Shown here: piece by piece, positions 1 to 6,505 of the stretch
Position numbering within the stretch: the first letter of the stretch is position 1
Layout: each line of letters begins with the position of its first letter
NCBI GenBank assembly: GCA_022566355.1
Contig: JADFJB010000133.1
Location: 1 to 12,238, forward strand
Origin: a candidate division KSB1 bacterium
GTDB lineage: Bacteria; Zhuqueibacterota; JdFR-76; DREG01
Reading direction: 5' to 3'
DNA: 12,238 nt
Translations under genes and position numbers: made by a program
The notes under the pieces: generated by a model
Database searches by the model: none
The model's input: only the letters and a program-made list of their open reading frames with translations
Told to the model about the DNA's origin: nothing

Positions 1-1
1 C

Positions 2-217
2 GAGGTCGATCAGTCTTACGTGACCGTCGAACGACCCGAGAAGTTTCGCCTGCTGCACAAGATACTGAAACGAGACGATCACCCGATCACCATCGTGTTC
101 ACCAATACCAAGGCCGCCGCCCGCAAGCTGGCCAAGAAACTTTACGATGCGGGCATCGATGCCAAGGAAATTCACGGGGATCTGATTCAAAAGAAGCGTG
201 ATCGGGTCATGGATCAG
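2..217 (+). pseudogene. DEAD-box RNA helicase fragment (RecA2 domain only), fused to unrelated gene
   Basis: The reading frame is open from the window edge and encodes about 72 residues of the second RecA-like domain of a DEAD-box ATP-dependent RNA helicase. Visible landmarks are the segment leading into that domain (SYVTVERPEKFRLL), helicase motif IV (TIVFTNTK), and the IHGD...Q..RDRVM block with its conserved Gln and Arg. The next expected motifs, V (ATD..ARGLD) and VI (HRIGR.GR), are absent: after RDRVMDQ the frame runs directly into penicillin-acylase sequence. GC is about 53% here against about 42% just downstream, so the piece looks foreign to the rest of the window. The phrase resembles planctomycete-type helicases, but that is only an impression. 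It may be a real helicase end joined by an assembly error, or less likely a recombination scar. No start codon needs to be assigned; the GTG at 20 is internal. Confidence 0.8.
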
Positions 218-1983
218 TTGTTTCCCGATTTCCCGCCAGTTTCAGAGCCTGTCATCCCAAAAAACACCAAATGGAATTTTCAACCCAAGTCTGTCACAAA
301 GCCAGATGGCAGCTTTGAGCCAACAATCAGCGCTCTCTTTGGAGATGATTTCTATGAATATGGCGCCCAATCAACGGCAGTAATAATTGGGTTGTATCCG
401 GCGCCAAAACAAAGAGCGGCTTTCCGATTCTCAGTAACGATCCTCACCTGGCTTTAACGCTACCCTCAATTTGGTATGAAATGCAGTTAACCGCTCCGGG
501 TTTAAATGTTTATGGGATTACTTCACCCGGAGCTCCCGGAATCATCGTTGGATTTAATGAGAATATTGCATGGGGTGTTACAAATGCGGGCTCAGATGTT
601 TTGGATTGGTATGAGATCAAATTTAAGGACGAAAGCAAGCAGGAATATCTTTATGATGGCTCCTGGCGCAAAACCACCAGAAGAATTGAAGAGATCAAAG
701 TTAAAGGCAGCGCTGCAATTATGGATACGGTGCTCTATACACATCATGGGCCTATAGTTTATCGTGAAGATGAAAAACCATTTGACAGCCAGGTGCCGCC
801 TGGGACAGCCATGCGTTGGATTGCCCTGGATGCCTCGATTGAATCTCTCGCACTGCTAAAGTTAAGTCGAGCGGAGAATTACCAGGATTTTAAAGAAGCC
901 TTGAAATATTATGATTCACCGGCACAAAATTTCGTTTTTGCCGATCGAAATGGTGATATTGCAATGCATCATAACGGCAAATTTCCGCTCCGCTGGAAGA
1001 ATCAAGGCAAATATATTGGAGATGGCAGCGATCCTTTGTATGATTGGCAGGAGTTTATTCCCAAAGATCAGCTTCCACTGGTAAAAAATCCAACAAGAGG
1101 ATTTATCAGTTCTGCAAATCAAATCCCGGTGGATGAATCCTATCCGTACTACCTGGGTTGGAATTATGCCGGCTACACCAGAAGTGGCAGAATTAATGAG
1201 CGGCTGGCACAAATGGAAGACATAACCGTACAGGATATGGTTGGTTTGCAAAATGACTTTCTGAATATTCACGCCAGAAAAGTACTGCCAGTCCTCCTGG
1301 ATTCTATAGATCCGGCCACACTTTCCGGCATCGAAAAAAACAGCTACGATGAACTGAAAGATTGGACTTATATCCACAATCCCGATCTTATTGCACCACG
1401 AATTTTTAATTATTGGTGGTTTTACCTGAACCAGGCGATCTGGAAAGATTTCAGAGAACATCAAAGCGGTTCATTGCGATTGCCAAATCGGACCATTACA
1501 ACCGACATGATTTTGAAGGATCCCGACAATGAATATTTTGATGATCCGGAAACCGAAGTGGTGGAAGTACTTGCCGATCTTGTCAAAAGTTCATTCAAAA
1601 CTGCAATTTCTGAAATAGAGAATGATTTTGGCGCTATTGGAGCTAATTGGCAATTAGGAAAATCGCGTGGGACGAATATCAATCATGTTGCCAGTATTCC
1701 TGGGATGGGTAGGGAAGGCTTATACACCGGCGGAAATTTTAACACGGTGAATGCCATCCAGCGTACTCACGGCCCTTCATGGCGAATGGTGGTAGAACTA
1801 GGGCCCGAAGTTAAAGCCTGGGGAATTTATCCCGGCGGAAATTCCGGCAACCCGGGTTCAAAATATTATGATTTTATGGTGGATGATTGGGTGGATGGAA
1901 AAATATTCGAGCTTCATTTTATGAAAACTCCGGAAGAAGCGAATGATAAGTTTAGTACTACTACTTTTCAGGCGAGTAGGTAA
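218..1983 (+). CDS. Penicillin acylase family Ntn-hydrolase (peptidase S45), 5'-truncated, one frameshift
   Basis: This encodes an N-terminal-nucleophile amidohydrolase of the penicillin acylase/acyl-homoserine-lactone acylase family. These are periplasmic enzymes made as one chain and cut autocatalytically into alpha and beta subunits. Positions 218-375 give the end of the alpha chain and spacer (LFPDFPPVSEPVIPKNTKW and onward). The frame then shifts by one base, and 376-1983 give the whole beta chain. The beta chain starts at the autocleavage site G|SNNWVVSG, whose Ser (379-381) is the nucleophile. Further family blocks are SNDPHLALTLPSIWYEMQL, PGAPGIIVGFNENIAWGVTN, THHGPIVY and SSANQIP, whose Asn matches the oxyanion-hole Asn. 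Adding one G at 376-377 (GGG instead of GG) restores STGSNNW and a continuous 588-residue product. About 200 residues of signal peptide and alpha chain are missing because of the junction at ~217. The substrate cannot be told from sequence. The stop codon touches the next gene's start, so the two are probably co-translated. Confidence 0.93.
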
Positions 1984-2349
1984 ATGATGAAAAACCTGTG
2001 GTCCAAAGGTTTACTTTGTTTTTTCAGTATCCTGGTTCTACAGATTTTTACACCATTTTGGTGGTGGATCATGGTCATTCCATTTTTGTTCGCACTTTTT
2101 ACTACAAATTCCGTCTGGGATGGATTCTGCATCGGAATGGTGAGCGCTGGAATACTTTGGCTATTGGCCTCATTGTTTTATTGGCTGACCGGCAGTCAAA
2201 TAATCGCTGCCAGGATTGCAGACATGATGGGAGTTGGAATTTCATTTGCCATGGTTTTAATAACTTGTGTTGTCGCCATGATCGCATCGGGTTTTGCCGG
2301 CATGACTGGTTATTTATTAGGATCAATTTTTAGAAATAAGATTTATTAA
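1984..2349 (+). CDS. Small polytopic inner-membrane protein, unknown function
   Basis: This is a 121-residue, strongly hydrophobic protein that I do not recognise. Predicted membrane segments are roughly residues 8-22, 24-42, 47-68 and 82-115 (the last long enough for one long or two short helices). A Trp cluster (FWWW, 25-28) lies near a membrane interface, and a short basic tail (FRNKIY) ends the protein. The last stretch is rich in Gly/Ala/Met with GxxxG-like spacing (GFAGMTGYLLG), which suggests helix packing. The ATG follows the acylase TAA with no gap. A second ATG at 1987 lies six bases after an AGG and may be the real start, giving 120 residues. The tight coupling points to a role alongside the acylase, for example in anchoring or as a helper, but this is inference only. 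Confidence 0.75.
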   Translation: MMKNLWSKGLLCFFSILVLQIFTPFWWWIMVIPFLFALFTTNSVWDGFCIGMVSAGILWLLASLFYWLTGSQIIAARIADMMGVGISFAMVLITCVVAMIASGFAGMTGYLLGSIFRNKIY

Positions 2350-2386
2350 TTACAATCATAAACTAACAAATACAAGGATGATGAAA

Positions 2387-3181
2387 ATGCGCACTTTATT
2401 TTTCACAACAGTGGTGTGTCTATTTTCTATTGGGTGCACGAATTCCGGAAATGAAAATGATCGCTTTGCCCGTTTGTTTTCTGGCGAAGCCAGGGTGATC
2501 GATCTTACCCATTCCCTTAACAGTAGCAGTCCATATTGGCCCAGCCCTGACGGTAATCCCTTTAAGCATGAAATTATAGCTGCTCACCCAAGCGGCGCAG
2601 CCATTTTAGCAGCCTACAGTACCCCCGAGCATTTTGGCACACATATGGATGCTCCAATCCACTCAGCTGATGGACAGGCAACTGTAGACCAGTTACAGGC
2701 AGCCGATCTCTTCGGCCCGGCTGCTGTGGTAGATATTTCCGCAAAGTGCGAAAGCGAGCCGGATTACTTACTCTCAAAAAATGATCTTTTGGAATGGGAG
2801 GAGCAATATGGCAAGCTGCCGGATGGCGCCATCGTACTGATGTACAGCGGTTGGAGTAAAAAGTGGACAGACTATGAAGCCTATAAAAACCAGGATGAAA
2901 TGAACCGTATGCATTTTCCTGGTTTCTCGGCGGAAGCAGCGCATTTCCTGGTAAATGAACGAAATATCCGCGGTATCGGGATCGACAATTTCAGCATCGA
3001 TTATGGGTTATCAACTGATTTCGCGGTTCATAAAATTTTTAATGGCGCCGGCAAATATCACCTGGAGAACGTGGCAAACGTCCACTTGTTGCCGGCAAAA
3101 GGAGCTTACTTGATCGTAGCGCCAATTAAGATCGAGGGCGGTTCTGGCGGCCAGGTACGGATTTTTGCTGTGGTTCCGTAG
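2387..3181 (+). CDS. Cyclase family lipoprotein (kynurenine formamidase-like metal hydrolase)
   Basis: This is a member of the cyclase/KynB-like superfamily, metal-dependent amide or ester hydrolases whose best-known member opens N-formylkynurenine. The diagnostic motif HFGTHMDAPIH is at residues 82-92 and supplies the metal-binding His and Asp residues. DLTH lies near residue 40, where the family has its first conserved block, and a later IGIDNFSID stretch matches a conserved strand. The N-terminus (MRTLFFTTVVCLFSIGC) is a short lipoprotein signal with Cys17, although Ser at -3 and Ile at -2 make the lipobox imperfect. In-frame ATGs exist at 2378, 2381 and 2387. I chose 2387 because AAGG at 2374-2377 lies nine bases before it and is too close to the other two. 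The gene follows the membrane protein by 37 bases and probably shares its transcript. Export is unusual for this family. No other tryptophan-degradation gene is visible, so the substrate is open. Confidence 0.88.
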   Translation: MRTLFFTTVVCLFSIGCTNSGNENDRFARLFSGEARVIDLTHSLNSSSPYWPSPDGNPFKHEIIAAHPSGAAILAAYSTPEHFGTHMDAPIHSADGQATVDQLQAADLFGPAAVVDISAKCESEPDYLLSKNDLLEWEEQYGKLPDGAIVLMYSGWSKKWTDYEAYKNQDEMNRMHFPGFSAEAAHFLVNERNIRGIGIDNFSIDYGLSTDFAVHKIFNGAGKYHLENVANVHLLPAKGAYLIVAPIKIEGGSGGQVRIFAVVP

Positions 3182-3246
3182 TTCTATTCAATGGGTATGA
3201 GTTACATAAGATTTAAGTAAAAAAAATGAGAAATTAAGTTTGTTGT

Positions 3247-3297
3247 GTCATCGCGAGGAATCCTGAGCGGAGTCGAAGGGCGACGTGGCGTTCTCAT
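3247..3297 (+). repeat. Dispersed intergenic repeat unit
   Basis: This GC-rich island (GTCATCGCGAGGAATCCTGA and onward) sits in an otherwise AT-rich gap between the cyclase and PEP-mutase genes. Its core ATCCTGAGCGGAGTCGAAG (3260-3278) matches the reverse complement of the inner arm at 6315-6354 (ATCCTGAACGGAGCGAAG) apart from one substitution and one missing base, so the two belong to one repeat family. Similar phrases occur in many copies between genes in FCB-group genomes as far as I recall. No transposase is linked to it. A TATACT hexamer at 3300-3305 just after it could serve as a -10 element for the next gene, but no fitting -35 is seen. Confidence 0.6.
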
Positions 3298-3341
3298 ACT
3301 ATACTAGCCATTAGTTAGCATTATGGTATTAAGGTAGGTTT

Positions 3342-4187
3342 ATGGAAAAATCAGTTCAAATTCAAAAAGCCCAGGATTTTCTTGCGCTTCATCATGATGC
3401 CAAACTGCTGGTCTTGCCAAATATCTGGGACCCACTCGGAGCAAAATTATTGGAAAGTTTGGGTTATCCTGCCGTTGCAACTGCCAGCGCTGCTGTGGCA
3501 TATTCATTAGGTTATGACGACGGACAAAAAATCAGTTTTGAGGATATGCTGGATGTGATTCGACGAATTGCTGCCAGTGTTGAAATACCACTGACTGCAG
3601 ATATAGAAAGCGGCTACGCTGAAAATCCCAAAGAGGTTGCTGAAAATGTCAGGCAGGTTCTCGCTGTCGGTGCGGTTGGTATTAATATTGAAGACAGCGT
3701 TTCTGAGGGAGGACCATTACGTCCAATCGATTTTCAATGCGAACGGATCGCCGCTGTGCGGCAAATGGCCGAACAGGAAGGCGTGCCATTGGTCATTAAT
3801 GCGAGAATCGATGTATTTATTAGCGGCGGGAGCAGATCCAAATCTGAAATGACGGCAGAAACCATCACGCGGGCAAAAGCCTACCTGGAGTCCGGAGCGG
3901 ACTGTATTTATCCGATCGCGCTGGGCGATGTCGAAACCTTGCAACAAATCCAGGCTGAAATCGATGCGCCAATCAATGTCTATGCCTCCGCATCTACTGC
4001 ATCGATGGCGGAGTTAGAGGCTATCGGAATCAGCCGATTAAGCCTTGGCCCCGGGTTTCTTAAAGCCAGTCTGACTGCTATGAAAAGAGTGGCATTGGAG
4101 CTGAAAAATTACAGTTCCTATGATTCGTTCACCAAGGATGTGATGACGAGTGAGGAGATTGTGAAATTGATTGAAGGAAAGAAGTAG
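3342..4187 (+). CDS. PEP mutase/isocitrate lyase superfamily protein
   Basis: This is a 281-residue TIM-barrel enzyme of the PEP mutase/isocitrate lyase superfamily, which makes or breaks C-C or P-C bonds next to a carboxylate, with Mg2+ bound by acidic residues. Family landmarks are NIWDPLGAKLLE (27-38), TASAAVAYSLGYDDG (47-61), TADIESGY (85-92, metal-binding acids), NIEDS (115-119), NARID (153-157) and the closing GPGFLKASL. The Cys-containing catalytic loop of true isocitrate lyases (KKCGH) is absent. A lyase, oxaloacetate-decarboxylase-like or uncharacterised PEP-mutase-like activity is therefore more likely than isocitrate cleavage. There is no signal peptide, so the protein is cytosolic. 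AAGGTAGG (3331-3338) upstream of the ATG is a good ribosome site. The gene appears to be transcribed alone: a 160-base gap precedes it and the next gene is convergent. Confidence 0.9.
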   Translation: MEKSVQIQKAQDFLALHHDAKLLVLPNIWDPLGAKLLESLGYPAVATASAAVAYSLGYDDGQKISFEDMLDVIRRIAASVEIPLTADIESGYAENPKEVAENVRQVLAVGAVGINIEDSVSEGGPLRPIDFQCERIAAVRQMAEQEGVPLVINARIDVFISGGSRSKSEMTAETITRAKAYLESGADCIYPIALGDVETLQQIQAEIDAPINVYASASTASMAELEAIGISRLSLGPGFLKASLTAMKRVALELKNYSSYDSFTKDVMTSEEIVKLIEGKK

Positions 4188-4243
4188 GGTAGATCTAAAT
4201 ACTCTCTCGGTAGTTTTCTCGGTTTGATGACCTTAACCTATTG

Positions 4244-4795
4244 TTATTTGGTTGTTGCTCCGCCCATTTTAGTAAAAAAGCTATCGATGGGTTCCCATAG
4301 TTCAATTTTGTTGCCTTCCAGGTCCATAATATGAACAAATTTTCCGTATTCAAACTCTTCAATGTCGTCCACTATAGTCACACTATTTTCTCTGAGTTTT
4401 TTTACCAAACCTTCTATATTCTGTACTCTATAATTTATCATAAACTCTTTCTCAGATGGGGCGAAATAATCTGTTTCTTCCTCAAATGGACTCCATCTAA
4501 GATAATTTATTTCCTCTGGTTTATTAGCGTTTCTGAATTCAAAAGGCGAACCGAAATCATCTATTGCAAGTCCTAAGTTTTTACTATACCATTCCCTTGT
4601 TTCTTTAGGATTTTTCGATCGGAAGAAAATTCCACCAATGCCAGTAACTTTTGGTGTTGTATCGTTCATAGCGGTCTCCATTTGTTTAGGTTTTTCTGTT
4701 TTGTTTATCTTAGTGTCATTATTATTGTTTGTTGTGCAACTTGCAGTTAAAATGATTAGAAGTAGAATTTTAGTTATGTTTTTTATTTCTTTCAT
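4244..4795 (-). CDS. VOC (glyoxalase/bleomycin-resistance fold) lipoprotein
   Basis: This encodes 183 residues. Residues 1-20 form a lipoprotein signal (hydrophobic ILLLIILTAS, then Cys20). Residues 21-45 are a polar Asn/Lys/Thr linker, and residues ~48-173 form one vicinal-oxygen-chelate domain. The domain carries VTGIGGIFFRSKNPKETREW, YLRWSPF, FMINYRV, EYGKFVHIMD and the closing GNKIELWEP, whose Glu is the usual metal-side residue. The position often held by a metal-binding His near the start of the domain is Phe (GGIFF), so metal binding and activity are uncertain. Relatives with this phrase are normally cytosolic proteins of about 130 residues. An excellent GGAGGT (4804-4809) lies eight bases before the ATG. 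A second possible start at 4669 (MNDTTPK), with GGAG at 4676-4679, would give an unexported domain. The gene lies downstream of and in line with the AraC-type regulator. Confidence 0.87.
   Translation of the reverse strand: MKEIKNITKILLLIILTASCTTNNNNDTKINKTEKPKQMETAMNDTTPKVTGIGGIFFRSKNPKETREWYSKNLGLAIDDFGSPFEFRNANKPEEINYLRWSPFEEETDYFAPSEKEFMINYRVQNIEGLVKKLRENSVTIVDDIEEFEYGKFVHIMDLEGNKIELWEPIDSFFTKMGGATTK
4667..4679 (-). promoter_or_regulatory. Possible internal ribosome binding site and second start in the VOC gene
   Basis: Read on the minus strand, GGAG (4676-4679) is followed by six bases and then an in-frame ATG (4667-4669). This ATG begins MNDTTPKVTGIGG, about where the usual cytosolic members of this VOC family start. 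Initiation here would give a ~141-residue protein without lipid anchor. The Shine-Dalgarno match may be accidental, since GGAG is also simply the end of an ATG-Glu codon pair. Confidence 0.35.
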
Positions 4796-4812
4796 TTTTA
4801 ATTACCTCCGTC

Positions 4813-4888
4813 GTTTGTGTAAAACATTGCTTTTATTTAGCCATAATGATTGTATTAGAACCATTGTTTATATATTCAATTTACACAA
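4813..4888 (-). promoter_or_regulatory. Candidate operator pair upstream of the VOC gene
   Basis: GTTTGTGTAAAA reads on the plus strand at 4813-4824, just upstream of the ribosome site. Its nine-base core TTGTGTAAA reads on the minus strand at 4880-4888, so the two form a widely spaced inverted pair. The same 12-mer occurs in the region upstream of the AraC-type gene (minus strand, 6016-6027). A TACAAT hexamer between the two sites on the minus strand could be a -10. The function is inferred from recurrence only. Confidence 0.35.
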
Positions 4889-4922
4889 GGTATCTTTCAA
4901 TTAAAAAAATCATCCTATTTTT

Positions 4923-5847
4923 CTACAGATTTCTTAGCTTATAGTGTTGAAGTGGTTTGACCGGAAGGCAAAGATCCAGTTCAAAATGATCCCAGTTGGT
5001 GATATTATCCTTATCCAAAAAAATCTCTAAAGCATGTTGATGTTCAGGTTCATAGCGGCTGTTGACCAACCAATTTGTAAACAGGTAACTCCAAGCAGTT
5101 GCGACTATTCTAAGGTCTCCGGATATTCGGGTCATTACATACTTGCACCCGGGCATAGTCATTACAGAAATATCAAAGATCCTGATCAAGATTTATTGAT
5201 TTCGGAATCGTTAGGCACACTTCATAGCAATTCTTGTCTTTTGGGGTTACCAGGGGATCGTCTAACGACATTCCAAAAATTGTTTCTGTTTCATATAAGC
5301 CCATCTCCTTCGCCCAATTCACCATTCGAGAAAATGCATTTAGCACGCGGTTTTCCTGGTAAGCACCCATGACTCTGATAAAGGCCACCCGTCGTTGAGG
5401 AATTTCCTTTATGTCGACTGGAAATTTATTCCTTAATTGCTCGGTAGACATGGGAATAATGTATTCATCTATAGGAAAGAATTCTTTGCAAATCTTGCTA
5501 TTTTTAATAATTCCGCTTTTTCTGTATTCATTGGGCGTAATTCCGAAATACTGCTTAAAAGACCTTGAGAAGGTGGATGAGGAAGAGAAACCAGATTCCA
5601 GGGCAATATGGGTTGCCGAGTTTTTGGAGTATATTAGGAGACGGGCTGCCTTCTCTAGTCGAAGGCGATTTGTAAAAAACTTTACTGTCTCTCCTGTAAT
5701 AGCCCTAAAAATCCTATGGAAATGGAAAGAGGAGAAACAAGCAGCCCTGGAGAGTTCATCTAGTGATGGAGACTCGTCCAAATGAACAAGCATATAATCG
5801 ATAGCCCGATTTATTCGGTTTGTGTATATAGCTTTGGGATCATCCAT
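4923..5847 (-). CDS. AraC family regulator with C-terminal GyrI-like effector domain, frameshifted
   Basis: This is a transcription factor with an AraC-type double helix-turn-helix and a GyrI-like small-molecule-binding domain. The DNA-binding part covers about the first 110 residues: INRAIDYMLVHLDESPSLDE, ACFSSFHFHRIFRAITGETV, then the second helix-turn-helix ending in YFGITPNEYRKSG. The GyrI-like part begins near VDIKEIPQRRVAFIRVMGAY. The frame breaks after NLDQDL at a TGA (~5173). The remainder of the domain (DISVMTMPGCKYVMTRISG to LDLCLPVK) continues one base over and stops at 4923. Removing one A from the plus-strand AAA at 5175-5177 restores a 307-residue protein, the usual size for this architecture. 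I prefer the ATG at 5847, which begins MDDPKAIYTNRINRA. The frame is also open upstream to a TTG at 5940. The frameshift is either a sequencing error or a real loss of the effector domain. The regulated genes are unknown; the downstream VOC gene is the obvious candidate. Confidence 0.88.
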
Positions 5848-5855
5848 TTTGGTTT

Positions 5856-5924
5856 TTACTTCATGTAACGAACCTGACCCAACAATTTTGGCTTTTGAGA
5901 TTTTATAACTGTTTTGTCTAACAT
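5856..5924 (-). CDS. Possible 22-residue leader ORF before the AraC-type gene
   Basis: Reading the minus strand, GAGGA at 5934-5938 lies nine bases before an ATG at 5922-5924. This opens a 22-codon frame (MLDKTVIKSQKPKLLGQVRY, then MK) that stops at 5856, eight bases before the preferred ATG of the regulator. That ATG has only a poor ribosome site of its own, so translational coupling through this short frame is conceivable. The peptide is basic and not recognised. The alternative is that the regulator starts at the overlapping TTG (5940) and this frame is accidental. Confidence 0.25.
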   Translation of the reverse strand: MLDKTVIKSQKPKLLGQVRYMK

Positions 5925-6015
5925 TTCCATGGTTCCTCAATGGATTATTTTATTTTAAGAATAAATCAAAAGTTAAATTCATGTGATTAAAAATCAAGAA
6001 AAATATTTTAGTTAT

Positions 6016-6027
6016 TTTTACACAAAC
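6016..6027 (-). promoter_or_regulatory. Candidate operator upstream of the AraC-type gene
   Basis: This carries GTTTGTGTAAAA on the minus strand, identical over 12 bases to the plus-strand site at 4813-4824 in the VOC upstream region. It lies about 170 bases upstream of the regulator's preferred ATG in AT-rich sequence. It may be an autoregulatory site of the AraC-type protein. The evidence is motif recurrence alone. Confidence 0.3.
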
Positions 6028-6181
6028 AGATAAAGTAGAGTTTAAGAGGTGGAATCTAAATCCCCACTATTTTATATATCTTCTGTTTTGGGATGCACTA
6101 TAAACCTATTGTTAAACATACTTTTTAGGATCATCAGAACTCTATACATTAACCTGATCTATTCATATACCTTATCACTGT

Positions 6182-6404
6182 CATCCCGTCACGCAGGATG
6201 CTGCAGAATGCGCAATATCATTAAAATGTCATTCTGATCCCGCCTGGCCGGGAGAAGAATCTTGTTGGTACAGCCCTTAATAACTTGATTATACTAGAGT
6301 TACAACGAGTTTCAAACAAGATCCTTCACTCCGCTTCGCTCCGTTCAGGATGACAATTCCAGGCTTTTTGCCTATTCTGCGACAGCCTGCACACGACGGG
6401 ATGG
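6182..6404. repeat. Nested palindromic (MITE-like) intergenic element
   Basis: This ~220 bp element contains two nested inverted repeats. The outer arms are 6182-6210 (CATCCCGTCACGCAGGATGC and onward) and 6374-6404, which read as imperfect complements with a two-base bulge. The inner arms are 6228-6266 (GTCATTCTGA ... GAATCTTGTT) and 6315-6354 (AACAAGATCC ... CAGGATGAC). The centre (6267-6314) is AT-rich. The inner arm shares its core with the unit at 3247-3297, and the outer arm with the unit at 9415-9442. It holds no credible gene; the frame at 6049-6237 that crosses its edge is not supported. Lying downstream of the minus-strand TonB receptor, it could form a large RNA hairpin that ends or protects that transcript. 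No clear target-site duplication is visible. Confidence 0.7.
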
Positions 6405-6470
6405 CAATTTCTCTTTTTGGGATGCATTCGGTAACAGCCAAGCAATAAGCTAATTTGTTTTTCATATATA

Positions 6471-6502
6471 AATCTTGTTCATCCTGTTAATCCTGTCTAA
6501 AT
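6471..6502 (-). repeat. Dispersed repeat of tandem CAGGAT-type units at the TonB receptor 3' end
   Basis: On the plus strand this reads AATCTTGTTCATCCTGTTAA followed by TCCTGTCTAAAT. Internally it holds two nine-base units, ATCCTGTTA and ATCCTGTCT, in tandem. It ends a few bases past the stop codon of the TonB-dependent receptor. I recall near-identical phrases scattered downstream of genes in many FCB-group genomes. There is no hairpin with a U-run, so it is not a textbook terminator. Its role is unknown. Confidence 0.5.
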
Positions 6503-6505
6503 ACT

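Noticed and set aside
20-457. A single 145-residue helicase-like protein
   Set aside because: Only the first part is helicase. The rest is acylase spacer followed by out-of-frame residues after the indel at 376, so it is an artefact of the junction and the frameshift.
916-1464. A 182-residue minus-strand frame
   Set aside because: It is antisense to the conserved acylase beta chain, a coding shadow.
4188-4243. Terminator between convergent PEP-mutase and VOC genes
   Set aside because: I could not find a stem with adequate pairing or a U-run in this 56-base gap.
6049-6237. A 62-residue plus-strand frame with hydrophobic stretches
   Set aside because: It starts at GTG, and its last third is inside the palindromic repeat; the hydrophobicity comes from AT-rich sequence.
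6086-6426. 12-base direct repeat TTTTGGGATGCA (6086-6097 and 6415-6426) around the palindrome as a target-site duplication
   Set aside because: It lies 84 bases from the left arm and 10 from the right arm, so it does not abut the element and could be chance.
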